DNA of 64,000 nucleotides, taken from contig JARUPZ010000024.1 of NCBI GenBank assembly GCA_031213475.1, positions 4,271,991 through 4,335,990 of the forward strand. Direction: 5' to 3'. The DNA comes from Nereocystis luetkeana. Its lineage: Eukaryota > Sar > Phaeophyceae > Laminariales > Laminariaceae. This document shows, one piece after another, positions 1 to 8,960 of this stretch. The translations under genes and the position numbers were made by a program. The notes beneath the pieces were generated by a model. That model did no database searches. It was not told the origin of the DNA and saw only the letters and a program-made list of their open reading frames with translations. Positions within the stretch are counted from its first letter, which is position 1; every line of letters starts with the position of its first letter.

Positions 1-4
1 GCAC

Positions 5-118
5 TTCAACCCAACCCCAACCCAACCCCAACCCAACCCCAAACCCAACCCAACCCAACCCAACCCAACCCAACCCCAACCCAACCCCAACCCAACCCAA
101 CCCAACCCAACCCAACCG
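5..118. repeat. C-rich telomere-like repeat, CCCAAC/CCCCAAC units
   Basis: Nearly pure run of CCCAAC and CCCCAAC units, ending in diverged CCGGACC/CCGAACC. A C-rich 5' strand is what the left end of a chromosome would show, but the unit is CCCAAC, not the CCCTAA expected from the TTAGGG array at 941-1010. It is best read as subtelomere-like satellite. Confidence 0.75.
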
Positions 119-200
119 GACCCAACCGAACCCGAAACAGGTGGCTGGAGGATGGAGTGGCTTGCCTGAACGCTTGCGTCCGAGCTGTCTACTCTGCTGC

Positions 201-600
201 GCCGGGCTAAGCAGGTAAGGGTGAGGGTAAGGGTAAGGGTAAGGGTATGGGTAAGCGTAGTGAGTAAATGCGAGGGTAAGAGTATGGGTGAGGGTGACGG
301 TAATGATGAGGGTATGGGTAAGGGCAAGGGTAATGATGAGGGTAGGGGTAAGGGTAAGGGTAGCGGAATATGTATGGGTAAGGGTATGGACAAGGGTAAG
401 AGTATGGGTATGGGTAGGGATAAGGGTAAGGGTTAGGTAGAAGGGTGAGGGTAAGGGTAAGAGTATGGGTAAGGGAAAGGGAAAGGGTAAGGGTATCGGA
501 AAAGGTATGGGTATGGGTAAGGATGAAGAGTAAGGGTACGGGTATGGCTAGTGAGTAAAGGCGAGGGAAAGGGTCAGGGCAAGGGTGAAGGTGTTTCTTA
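201..600. repeat. Degenerate G-rich telomere-like repeat, GGGTAA family
   Basis: Irregular GGGTAA, GGGTAT and GGGTGA hexamers fill this stretch and resume at 723-870 after an inserted MITE. Reading frames through it give only Gly/Lys/Met-rich low-complexity peptides, so no gene is called. Confidence 0.75.
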
Positions 601-612
601 GGGTAAGTGTAG

Positions 613-722
613 TATTACGGGGGGCCACAGTAAGTAGGACCAAATATTGTTGATAATAATAGGGAAATGTGTAGGTTTGTGTGTGCACCGTGGGTCCTAT
701 TAACTATGGTCCCCCGTATTAG
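613..722 (+). mobile_element. TTACGGGGG MITE, copy 1
   Basis: First of 21 copies of one short inverted-repeat element of about 110 bp. Each arm starts TATTACGGGGGRCCATAG and runs to AGGACC, roughly 28 bp of terminal inverted repeat; the short AT-rich core contains ATATTGTTAGTA and a TATAGGTTTTTATGTATAC stretch. The usual boundary is TA|TTACGG...CCGTAA|TA, which fits a TA target duplication (Tc1/mariner, Stowaway-like MITEs), although the palindromic ends leave the exact junction ambiguous. No coding capacity. This copy splits the GGGTAA repeat. Confidence 0.85.
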
Positions 723-940
723 TAAGGTATGGGAAGTAGTATGGGTGAGGATAAGGTTAGAGTAAGGATAACGGAAAACGGATGAAAATAGGTACGGTAC
801 GGGTATGGGTATGGGTATCGGTATCGGTAAGAGTAAGGTCACGGGTAAGGGTATGCGTAGGGGTATGAGTGAGGGAGTGGAGTGGGGTCAGGAGGTTGCT
901 TCTGTTGGGGAGATCGGGGTGGTCGGGCGTGAGGTGGGAC

Positions 941-1010
941 GGGTTGGGGTTAGGGTTGGGGGTGGGTTAGGGTTAGGGTTAGGGTTGGGGTTAGGGTTAG
1001 GGTTAGGGTG
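941..1010 (+). repeat. TTAGGG interstitial telomeric array
   Basis: Mostly perfect TTAGGG repeats with a few TTGGGG variants, on the plus strand. The G-rich strand points into the window, opposite to what a left chromosome end would show, so this is an interstitial or inverted block. Smaller CCCTAA/TTAGGG scraps occur near 43,595 and 43,928. Confidence 0.85.
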
Positions 1011-1109
1011 TGAGTGCGTTTGCACGACCGCGCCCGTGATACACACGAGCGAGTTTGCGATAGAGGGCGAGTCTGCGATGGAGTGCGCGACAAAGCGACC
1101 TCGTCAGGG

Positions 1110-1357
1110 AGAGTTGGCGATACAACGAGTTCGGGGGGGGGGGTTAATTAACCCCGTTTCGGGCACAGCACTGCTGCTGTGCATGCACCTAGAAGAGTTG
1201 GCGATACAACGAGTTCGGGGGGGGTTAATTAACCCCTTTTTGGGCACAGCACTGCTGCTGTGCATGTACCTAGAAGAGTTGGCGATACAACGAGTTCGGG
1301 GGGGGGGTTAATTAACCCCTTTTCAGGCACAGCACTGCTGCTGTATATGTGCCTAGA
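1110..1357. repeat. Three tandem copies of an 82-bp unit
   Basis: Units begin at 1111, 1195 and 1276. Each contains GAGTTGGCGATACAACGAG, a G-run of variable length, GGTTAATTAACCCC and CACAGCACTGCTGCTG. The palindrome GGGGTTAATTAACCCC makes a hairpin in each unit. A frame stays open through two and a half units, but this follows from near-multiple-of-three spacing; it is probably non-coding. Confidence 0.8.
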
Positions 1358-1432
1358 TTTGACTCTATAAACCCAAGTGGTTCGTCCCCAACAAGGGGAT
1401 TGTTTGTACTCCTGAGGTTACTATTAATATTA

Positions 1433-1549
1433 ATATTACGGGGGACCATACCAGCAGTAAATAGGACCAAATGTTGTCAGTAAAAATAGAGAAATATGTA
1501 GATTTTTTGTGTGTCCCGTAGGTCCTGTTTGCTATGGCCCCCCGTAATA
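1433..1549 (+). mobile_element. TTACGGGGG MITE, copy 2
   Basis: Both arms are present. The left arm carries a few extra bases (ACCATACCAGCAGTAAATAGG), making this copy slightly long. Confidence 0.8.
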
Positions 1550-1683
1550 TGAGAGCGAGCAAGATGTGCGATGGTCAAGCGCGAGCGTATATCGCACACA
1601 GAGAGAGCGAGCGAGTTTTTTGCGCGAGTCATGCGAGCGGGGGGTTTTGGCGACAATAAAAAAAAGGATCGAGGGAAATCGCG

Positions 1684-1745
1684 CTGCCCTTTTAGGAGCG
1701 CAGTCCCAATGTGGGGACGAAACACTCGAAACTAGTGCCAAATTT
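1684..1745 (+). mobile_element. Half of a CCCTTTTAG foldback element
   Basis: CCCTTTTAGGAGCGCAGTCCC followed by GGGGACGAAACACTCGA matches the left arm of the palindromic family best seen at 23,399-23,496. The right arm is missing, replaced by a GTGCA microsatellite. Confidence 0.55.
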
Positions 1746-1752
1746 AGGTAGG

Positions 1753-1789
1753 TGTGCAGTGCAGTGCAGTGCAGTGCAGTGCAGTGCAG
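1753..1789. repeat. (GTGCA)n microsatellite
   Basis: Seven tandem GCAGT units. A 24-base poly-C tract follows at 1880-1903. No gene is seen between 1,357 and 2,190 apart from the repeats listed. Confidence 0.85.
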
Positions 1790-2193
1790 GCAATACCAGA
1801 AGGGTGTTATACAACCCTCAAAAGCTCGCTCTATCGCGAACTCTCGCGCGACAAAATCGCTTGTCGCGCACACGCTCGTCCCCCCCCCCCCCCCCCCCCC
1901 CCCGACGTCCCCCGCTCTTTCCCCATGAGCGGCACGAAGAGAATGCTTTCATACGTGTGGTTTCGGCTCCGAAGATTTTGATGAAAAAACTGAGACGGCT
2001 GTTAACGTCACGAGTTTCTATTTGTTTTGACGAAAAACGAGAATGTCGCGGAAGTAGTTTTTTTTTTCCTTTTTTCTTTTTTTTCTGAGTTGTTCGCACC
2101 ACATGGCGAATGGCGAATGGGTTGCCACTTTTTTTTCCCTCTGGGGGGCACCAAAATTAATGAATTTATGTCTTTTAGTTAATGCCTCCAAGT

Positions 2194-2578
2194 ATGAATG
2201 ATTTATTTTCTATTTTTCAGGAGATTTGTACGACCTCGTACGATACACTGATACATCTTTTGCATGCAATCCCGTCGGTTGCGGATTCGCCCTCTCACGA
2301 GGTAAACGTATTGGTTGGTCGTAGTGGGGATGGGGGATGGGATGGAATAAGTTCGTAAATGTCTTGGGGGGAATTTGTGCTTGAATTGAATGATATTATT
2401 TCGCGTATTTCGGGGGACCATAGTAAATAGAGCCAAATGTTGTTGGTAAAAAAAGCGAAATATATCGGTTGTTGTATGCACCGTAGGTCCTATTGAATAT
2501 GGTCTCCCGTAATAGCCTGTTTCTCTTCTGGACACGGTGTGCCTACGAAACATATTGAATTGTTTCTCTCTCTCTTTC

Positions 2579-2619
<41 letters not shown>

Positions 2620-3065
2620 CAGGTGGAGGGGCTGAGGGAGGTGCGCAGGAAGCTGGAGGCAAGAGTTAAGATCATGGCGGAAGAGCAGAATCTCCCCTCC
2701 CCGGAGACCCTGCTGGCCGACGCCCCCCTGTTCTACAAAACCCGCCGCTTCTGGAGGTACTTCAGCCCCAAGCGGAGGAGGAAGACGGAGTGGGGAGAGG
2801 TGAGCGAGAGAGATCAACGGATATGTACGATACGAAACTGAGAACGAAAAGGAAAACGATCACCAAAACAACAACGAAAACGAAAGCAGAAGCAAAAGCA
2901 CAACGAAAACGAAAACAAAAACAAAAACGAAAAAGCACACAGCGAAAACAAAAACACAACGAAACCGAAAGTGATACCTGGTAGAAAACTAAAAAAACGA
3001 TAACGGCAGCGAAACCGAAAAAAACAAAACAAAACGAAACGAAAACGAAAACAAAAACGAAAACA

Positions 3066-3106
<41 letters not shown>

Positions 3107-4819
3107 AAAAACGAGAATGAAAACGAAAACGAAAATCAAGAGGGAACACAGCACAGGTACCAGTAGAGAGGGAAAGGAAATGCACAATAAGAGGAATAAA
3201 TCAAAACCGAAAACAAGCGTTTTAAGGAACAACAAGAACCGAAGACAGCGAAAAAACGACCCTCCCGTCTTGTTCTAAGCGGGGCGCTTTTGACGGTACT
3301 TCAGCCCGAACCCAACCCAAGCGCAGGGGAGAAAGACGCAGTAGGGAGAGAGGTGAACGGGGCGCACCCACGCGTCCCTTTCGAGGCGGAGCACCGTACC
3401 TGTTCCTAAGGGATACACCTCCAACCATCTTTGAGCGCTCCATTACCTCCTCCCCCGCCCCCCCGCCCCCCATATGATAGATGGAATTGTTTTGCTATAC
3501 GACCTTATCTCCTTTTTGGTTCACCGCCCGGTGGCCACTACTTACCCACTATAACGGAGGACCGTATTAAATAGGACCTACGGCATACACAAAAAATCTG
3601 TATATTTCGCTATTTTTTACTAACCATATTTGGTCCTATTTGCTACGATCGTTTTTTTTTTCTCGCCTCCGTCTAATTGTACCGCAACTTTCCCGTGTCA
3701 TATTATTTTGTTTCCCTCGTCTCTCCTGACTTATCCAGTTCCTCTTTGCAGAGAGAGGGGACGGCGGGACGGGGGGGGGGGGTGGGGAGGCTTTACTGTG
3801 AAAATACAAGGACCGATTGGTCGTCATATTATTACCGCTTGGTCTTCATATTAGTGTATAAATGATCCTTACTTATCCGTCCGGGGTTGCAGTGTTGTTG
3901 TGGCCGTGGTTGTTGTTATCCTGTTGTCGTCTTGTTCCTTGTTCTTTTCTCATGAAAAGTGTCTCCCCCCCCCCCCGGTGGTGGTGGAATGTTGTCGTTC
4001 TTATTTTCGTCAGAGCTGGGCGCTGGCCCTGATTCAGTCAGAGCAGCGATTATGCTGTCATCAAAATCAAACAGTATGCTGGATTGCAGCAGTATATCGC
4101 CTCTCCTCTTTACTGTCTCCTCCCGAAACGCGTTTCGTGGGTTTCCGTACTGTAATATGGCGTGTTTCGGGGGCGGGCGTAATATAAAAACTACCCGGCG
4201 AATGTCTGGCCAGGTCTATCAGTGGGTTACTACTGACAGTAGATTTTACTATTACGGGGGGCTATAGTTAACAGGACCTATGGGACACATAAAAACCTAT
4301 GTGTTTAACCATTTTTACAAACAATATTTGGTCCTGTTAACTATGCCCACCCGTAATACTATTACGGGGGACCATAGTAAATAGAACCTACGGTACACAC
4401 AAAAATATTTATATTTACCTGTTTTTACTAGCAATATTTGGTCCTATTTACTACGCCCCCCAGTAGTAATACTGCCAGTACATGCTGTGCCAGTGCCCAG
4501 CCCTAGCTATTGCTATTTTTCTGGTCCCTGTTCTTGTTCTGGTTGTTCGAGCTTGCTGTTGCTCCTAATCTTCTTGCTCTCTTGCCCTCGCCCTCGCCAT
4601 CTTGCCATCTTGCGGTTTTCGTCTGTCAATGTCGTGTCTTTTACCGTCCCTGATACCTGATCCCCGCTATATGTGTAGGTGGTGCACGTGGGGCACGTGA
4701 GCTACGACTACCCCAACATGGTTCTCAAGCGCCAGACCCAATACATGGGCGGCAGCGGCAGCGGCAGCGGAAGCAGCTCGAGCGGCGCGCCGCACCCCTC
4801 CAAGGAAAAAACCACGTAG
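2194..4819 (+). CDS. 3' exons of an unrecognised split gene
   Basis: Three coding blocks join in frame: 2221-2301, 2623-2799 and 4679-4819, ending at TAG 4817-4819. The acceptors (TATTTTTCAG, CTTTTTTTCAG, ATGTGTAG) and donors (GAG|GTAAAC, GAG|GTGAGC) are canonical, and all junctions are phase 0 (27, 59 and 47 codons). The joined C-terminus has a charged helix (VRRKLEARVKIMAEEQN), a Trp/Tyr/Arg-rich stretch (FYKTRRFWRYFSPKRRRK), a VVHVGHVSYDYPNM segment and a disordered Gly/Ser tail. I do not recognise the family. ATG 2194 is in frame with the first block and could be the start, giving a 142-residue protein; equally, CAG at 2218-2220 is a good acceptor and earlier exons may lie outside the visible signal. 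Intron 1 carries a MITE; intron 2 (1.9 kb) carries a hexamer microsatellite, an exon copy, a LINE scrap and three MITEs. Confidence 0.6.
2405..2514 (+). mobile_element. TTACGGGGG MITE, copy 3, inside an intron
   Basis: Begins TATTTCGGGGGACCATAG and ends TCTCCCGTAATA. It lies in intron 1 of the split gene, between a good donor at 2302 and the polypyrimidine acceptor at 2621. Confidence 0.8.
2560..2620. repeat. (CT)n polypyrimidine tract before a splice acceptor
   Basis: About 55 bases of TCTCTC ending in TTTTTTTCAG. It doubles as an extreme polypyrimidine tract for the exon starting at 2623. Confidence 0.7.
2826..3150. repeat. (CGAAAA)n hexanucleotide microsatellite
   Basis: Roughly 300 bp of AACGAAAACRAAAA repeats within intron 2. 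On the opposite strand it gives long open Phe/Val and Phe/Arg frames, which are artefacts of the hexamer. Confidence 0.85.
3269..3358 (+). pseudogene. Broken duplicate of the upstream exon
   Basis: TGTTCTA, GGTACTTCAGCCC, AAGCG, GGAGAAAGACGCAGT and GGGAGAG|GTGA align in order with the 3' half of the exon at 2623-2799, including its donor. Small insertions and a premature TAG in GCAGTAGGG destroy the frame. It is a local exon duplication inside the following intron. Confidence 0.6.
3359..3475 (-). mobile_element. LINE 3'-end remnant, no C-tail
   Basis: CACGCGTCCCTTTCGAGGCGGAGCACCGT, CTAAGGGATACACCTCCAACCA and GAGCGCTCCATTAC match the region coding for the C-terminus of the LINE at 11,005-11,772 (peptide VGGVS.R.R.GAP.RKG). 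It abuts the exon duplicate directly and lacks the final GTAC-poly-C end. Confidence 0.6.
3550..3652 (-). mobile_element. TTACGGGGG MITE, copy 4, diverged
   Basis: The left arm TATAACGGAGGACCGTATTAAATAGGACC is clear; the right end (TATTTGCTACGATCG) has lost its CCCCCGTAATA. Reverse orientation. Confidence 0.65.
4250..4358 (-). mobile_element. TTACGGGGG MITE, copy 5
   Basis: Complete copy with TTAACAGGACC arms. It sits one base from the next copy, so two elements occupy one site in intron 2. Confidence 0.85.
4360..4470 (-). mobile_element. TTACGGGGG MITE, copy 6
   Basis: Complete copy in the same orientation as copy 5, with TAAATAGAACC arms. The arm sequences differ from copy 5, so this is a second insertion next to or into the TA of the first, not a tandem duplication. 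Confidence 0.85.
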
Positions 4820-5082
4820 TGGAATCAATCTACCACCCTCATCGTCGCCGTCGCCATCGGAGAAATACCACCAAGTCCCGAAATTTACCGTACGACACTA
4901 TCACACCGGGGGATAAGATAACACGCCCACTCTCTTGGGACGAATTTCAGACTGGGTTAGGCTCCAAAACATGGGGGGCGGGGGGGGGGGGGGGGGGGCA
5001 CACACAACAAAAATGGTGTTTTTTTTAAACCTTTGAAAATCGTCCCGAGGAGGTGTGTTATCTTGCGTTATACCTTGTACAT

Positions 5083-5252
5083 GGTATGGACCGTTCGGAC
5101 CTATTGGACCGTTTGGATTTATCGGACCGTTTGGATTTATTGGTGCGTTTGGATTTATCCGACCGTTTGGGTTTATCGGACCGTTTGGGTTTATCGGGCC
5201 GTTTGGATTTATCGGACCGTTTGGGTTTAATGGAGCGTTTTGATTTATTACG
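5083..5252. repeat. 18-bp minisatellite, about nine units
   Basis: Unit GGACCGTTTGGATTTATC with few substitutions. Because 18 is a multiple of three, several frames stay open: GFIGPF on the plus strand and NPNGPI or KPKRSD on the minus strand. No start context, splice sites or non-repeat coding sequence support a protein. Confidence 0.85.
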
Positions 5253-5382
5253 GGTATACATAGGATCCTCATGTATTGGGGCAGAGCGGTAGGTCGGCTG
5301 ACGGTCTATACGCAATTTTGACCCTACAACAGGTTTGGCCCGGGTAAGTCTCTTTAGACTTGTTATACTGGTTAAAGTATGG

Positions 5383-5705
5383 GGAAATCCTTGACCGACG
5401 TCCTTGACGGATGTCCGTCACGTCTTCCCTTGACGGTCGTCTTTGGCGGCCTGTCCGTGACGGGTCATCTCAACGGATGTCATTGACGGATGTCCTTGAC
5501 GTCTACCCTTGACGCATGTCCTTGACGGCCTGCCCTTGACGGATACTCTTGACGACTCGACGGATATGCTTGACGGACTGACCTTGACGGATGCCCTTGA
5601 CGGACTTCCTTGACGGATATCGTTGACGGATGCCTGTAACGGCCTGACCTTGACGGAAATCTGGCGACGCGTGTTCTTGATAAGTGTCCTTGTCGTCTGG
5701 CCGTC
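5383..5705. repeat. Degenerate minisatellite of TTGACGGAYGNCC units
   Basis: More than twenty CTTGACGG cores spaced 12-18 bp apart, with GATGTCC, CTGNCC or GATATCG spacers. The irregular period and the absence of distinct spacers exclude a CRISPR array. Confidence 0.8.
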
Positions 5706-6630
5706 AAGGGGGGGCGACGGTAGAGCCATCAAACCGACATCATTTGATCGCCGTCGTCGTCGTCACACCGTCGTTGTCCTCGGTGTTGGGCCATTTTTTT
5801 TTTTTTTTTTCTCTCTCTCTCTTTCTCTTTGCCCCCCGCCCCCCCCCTCCCTAATACAGTCACGACCCCTGTTCGTGTTGTGCCTGTGCCAGCCAGCTAA
5901 CAATACCGGCAATATGTATAGCGGCAGCCGGCACCCCAACTACTATGCACACTCTACCATACTGGCCAATCCCATCTGTGCCAAGAGATTGCACAGGCAC
6001 TCGCTGTGGCGGAGGCAGCCGGCACTGTTATTCTCTAGGGGCACTATGGAGAGACGACTTAGTTGTGACCCGTTTCCGAACCCCCTCGCCTCGATTTTCG
6101 GGACAGACTTGCCCGAAAATAGAGAGGGATAACTTCTGCGGCGGTAAAAATCAAGGGGTTTGAGTTTTGAAGCTCTCCAAACGCCGTTTTTTAAGAGAAA
6201 ACACTTCTCGCCAGAAGACCACGTGGAATCATCAAATCCGTCGGTCGATTTTGTCTTTTTTTTTCTGCCCCTCCCCCCCTCCTCTCCCGTTCCCCTATTT
6301 TAGGGAGTGGCAGATGGAACTCCTGTTTTTTTTAGAGGAAATTCGCTTCTATTAGGACAAGGTGGGATCGATCCGTCGGTCAATATTTAGCCCCCCCCCC
6401 TCCCCCCCGTCCCTTTTTCGGGGGATGCGGATTGGAACGCCTCCTTTTATGAAAGATATCAACTAGAACCCAATCCGTTGCTCGATTGGACTATAGGAGT
6501 AAAAAGAGGCTGCTTACTCTGTGTCCATCGGGGGAGATGGGGATGAATAGGGATGGGTGGGGGGGTGGGCAGGAGAGGGCAGCAGGGGAGGCGGGAGCAG
6601 AGAGGCGGGGGTAGGGGGGAAGGAGCGGGG
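5706..6630. other. Unassigned stretch
   Basis: Short poly-T, poly-C and CT tracts but no convincing exon, RNA or mobile element. Confidence 0.5.
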
Positions 6631-6662
<32 letters not shown>

Positions 6663-6738
6663 ATTTGTGTCGCGCATGGCCGTAGTCGTATTGACCACAT
6701 AGACGTTCGCAACCCTACAATGCCGGGGCAAGCTGCTG
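6631..6738 (-). mobile_element. SINE 3' fragment with C-tail
   Basis: A 30-base G-run on the plus strand (the C-tail) is followed by GCATGGCCGTAGTCGTATTGACC and CCCTACAATGCCGGGGC, the 3' end of the SINE described at 24,957-25,382. Confidence 0.6.
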
Positions 6739-6798
6739 CCGCTGCTGCTGCCGCTACTGCTGGTGCTGCTGGTGCTGCTGGTGCTGCTGGTGCTGGTG
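6728..6798. repeat. (GCTGCTGGT)n trinucleotide tract
   Basis: GCTGCTGGTGCTGCTGGTGCTGCTGG array; the minus frame reads Ala-Pro-Ala. Comparable CAG/CTG tracts occur at 10,260, 21,700, 35,590, 37,870 and 52,112. Confidence 0.75.
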
Positions 6799-6956
6799 CC
6801 GCCGAAACGTGGATGTCGATGTAGAGCAGGACGAGCTTACCCCCTGATACCACCACTGTGCGCGGAATGATATCGAGGAGCGTTTAGACATCAATATCGA
6901 GACCAAGCGGCCCAGAGCGCTCGGTTTGAATTTCCGAGCAGATTTTCTCCAGTAAC

Positions 6957-7043
6957 GGGGGGGGGGGGGGGGGGGGAGGGGTACTCATTATAGTAGTTGC
7001 TTGCCTGAGCCATTTGACCATTGACCACGCGTCCCTTTCGAAA
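6957..7043 (-). mobile_element. Truncated LINE 3' end with C-tail, copy a
   Basis: Plus-strand G-run, then TACTCATTATAGTAGTTGCTTGCC and TTTGACCATTGACCACGCGTCCCTTTCGAAATGGAGC. It retains only the last 65 bp of the LINE plus tail, and is followed directly by an almost identical unit. Confidence 0.7.
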
Positions 7044-7143
7044 TGGAGCAGGGGGGGGGGGGGGGGAGGGGTGCTCATTATAATAGTTGCTTGCCTGAGC
7101 CATTTGACCATTGACCACGCGTCCCTTTCGAAATGGAGCAGGG
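7044..7143 (-). mobile_element. Truncated LINE 3' end with C-tail, copy b
   Basis: Near-identical to copy a, with the same truncation point (AAATGGAGCA). The pair therefore arose by tandem duplication, not by two retrotranspositions. Confidence 0.7.
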
Positions 7144-7222
7144 GGGGGGAGGGGGGGGGGGGGGGGGTAGTCATTATCATGCATGGCCGTAGCCGTATGA
7201 CCAAGGGGGGATTACAGCACAA
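7144..7222 (-). mobile_element. SINE 3' fragment with C-tail
   Basis: G-run, then TAGTCATTATCATGCATGGCCGTAGCCGTATGACCA, stacked directly on the LINE fragments. Confidence 0.55.
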
Positions 7223-7475
7223 TGACATGATGGGCGGCGGCTTAGGAATGAGGCCGTCGGATTGAACCGATAGACACCACAAGTATTTCTATTCGTAGAC
7301 GTCACGTGTCAGACGTAACAATCCCTACGACGGGCGTTCGCATGCACTCTCGGCGCTGTCTAGAAAAAAAAGCTGGGGGAATTCGCCCTGTTAGCTGTGT
7401 TCTCTATGTACCGCGGATTCTAGTTTTGCTTTTGTTTTGTTGCGTTTTTTTTTCGTTTTGTATTTCGACTCGTGA

Positions 7476-7523
7476 CTTGGTTTGGTTCGGTTTGGTTTGG
7501 TTTGGTTTGGTTTGGTTTGGTTG
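7476..7523. repeat. (GGTTT)n microsatellite
   Basis: About nine pentamers TTGGT preceded by TTCGG variants. Confidence 0.85.
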
Positions 7524-7620
7524 AATGGTTGGTTGTTTGACTGCGCTCTCCTGGTTGTCTCGAAGGAAACTATAGGTTTCCACACGAGAGCACGCAGGCG
7601 TGTTTATGAGAGAGGAGGGA

Positions 7621-7698
7621 GAGGGGGGGGGGGGGGGGGGGGGGGGGTACTCAATGTTATGCATGGGCGGGACGGGGTCGTATGTGACCATAAGGGGC
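7621..7698 (-). mobile_element. SINE 3' scrap with C-tail
   Basis: G-run, TACTCAATGTTATGCATGG and a degenerate TCGTATGTGACCATA. Confidence 0.45.
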
Positions 7699-8004
7699 GG
7701 GGGGGGGAGGGGGTGGGGGCATGCATGGTGCATGGGAACGGTATAGTAAGGGGTTGTGCCAAGACTCGTGGAATGTCGAGCCTAGCAGATGCAGGGGAGG
7801 CTTTCTTCTTTTCTTTTTTTTTGTTGGGGGGGGAGGGAAAGGGTAGGGGGTGCGTATATACATGGTACTCGTACACGAAAAACGTTTCGTGATGGGGTTA
7901 GTGTCAAGAAACGAGGAATGGCGAGTAGTTTAGCAAAAAGGGAGTCGTGCCGGCTTATCGTATACACCGACCTGGAAAATCTACGGGGTTGTTCACGGGG
8001 CGGA

Positions 8005-8252
8005 TCAAAACCTGGCGGGCCAGGTCGGATCGGGCCGGATCTAACCTCGCGGGTCACGTCAGTTCGGGTGGGGTCGGGTCGGGTTGGGTCGAGCCAGGAG
8101 GTTTTCCAACTCTCACCGGTCGGGTCGGGTCGGGTCGGGTAAAACTGTTAACCGGGTCGGGCCAGGAACCTTTTGAAATCTCACGGGTCGGGTTCGGTCT
8201 GGTTGGGTCCGGTCGGGTCGGGTGGGGCCGGGAGGTTCCCAACCTCTCACGG
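8005..8252. repeat. GGGTCGGGTC satellite in longer ~70-bp units
   Basis: Runs of CGGGT pentamers alternate with a conserved spacer (CCAGGAGGTTTTCCAACTCTCAC, then CCAGGAACCTTTTGAAATCTCAC, then CCGGGAGGTTCCCAACCTCTCAC), so three higher-order units are visible. Confidence 0.75.
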
Positions 8253-8362
8253 ATTACGCGGTAGTACCGCTTGATACGGATCGTTCAAATGGAGACAATA
8301 ATTATTTCGCAGCGTGGGGTTGACTACTCGCTCTGGGCCGTTTGTTTGCCGGTTATTACTAC

Positions 8363-8471
8363 TGTTACGGGGGGCCATAGTTAACAGGACCAAATATTGT
8401 TAGTAAAAATGGTTAAACATATAGGTTTTTATGTATACCATAGGTCCTGTTAACTATGGTCCTCAGTAATA
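8363..8471 (+). mobile_element. TTACGGGGG MITE, copy 7
   Basis: Complete, with TTAACAGGACC arms; the right end is mutated to CCTCAGTAATA. Confidence 0.85.
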
Positions 8472-8960
8472 CTGTTAATACTGCTATATACAGGTGTCGG
8501 AACATTTACATACAGGTTGCTGCGGTTATCCGTAAGTCGCTCCTGTTGCGGGCGTGCAGGTCACGGCTGTCGTGCGCCGGCTGTTTCTTCTGTTGGATGC
8601 GCAAGCTTTTGCTGTTATACAGGTAGGTGCAGGCTACGTGTATTATACGTACCAGGCACCTGGTACGCATTTTTTTTTTCTGGGTGTATGTGCAGGTTGT
8701 GTACTGCTGCTGCTGTTATTTGCAGGTTCCGGCTGTTATATGCAGGACGCTTCTTGCTTGTTACAGGTGTGCAGTTTTTGTGTTGTTATTCGCAGGGCGC
8801 CGCGGTTATTTGCAAGTTATTGCTGTCATCCGCGGGTTACTCCCGTCATATTTCGTAATGCAGGTTATTCTTCTGCTAATTCTTCTGCAGGTTGTCGATT
8901 CCTAAAAGTGGTTTTCATAGTAGAAGTACACCAACTGTGTGCGCCTTATATATGCAGGTA
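8472..8960. repeat. Degenerate repeat of TGCTGTTATNTGCAGG units
   Basis: At least eight loose repeats (GCTGTTATACAGG, TGCTGTTATTTGCAGG, GGCTGTTATATGCAGG, GTTGTTATTCGCAGG and others) with irregular 30-60 bp spacing. Each resembles a 3' splice site. The three overlapping Cys/Tyr/Leu-rich frames lack coding character. Confidence 0.6.

Noticed and set aside
1880..1903. Poly-C tract as a retroelement tail
   Set aside because: No GAGTAC or SINE/LINE sequence precedes it; likewise the tracts near 28,850, 45,752, 55,980 and 57,702.
2762..3235. Long minus-strand frame rich in Phe/Val
   Set aside because: It is the (CGAAAA)n microsatellite read in two registers; composition is fully explained by the hexamer.
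4901..5315. NPNGPI / GFIGPF repeat peptides
   Set aside because: Open in four frames at once because the minisatellite period is 18 bp; no promoter, intron or domain context.
5383..5705. CRISPR-like array
   Set aside because: Units vary in length and sequence, spacers resemble one another, and the DNA is eukaryotic with no cas genes.
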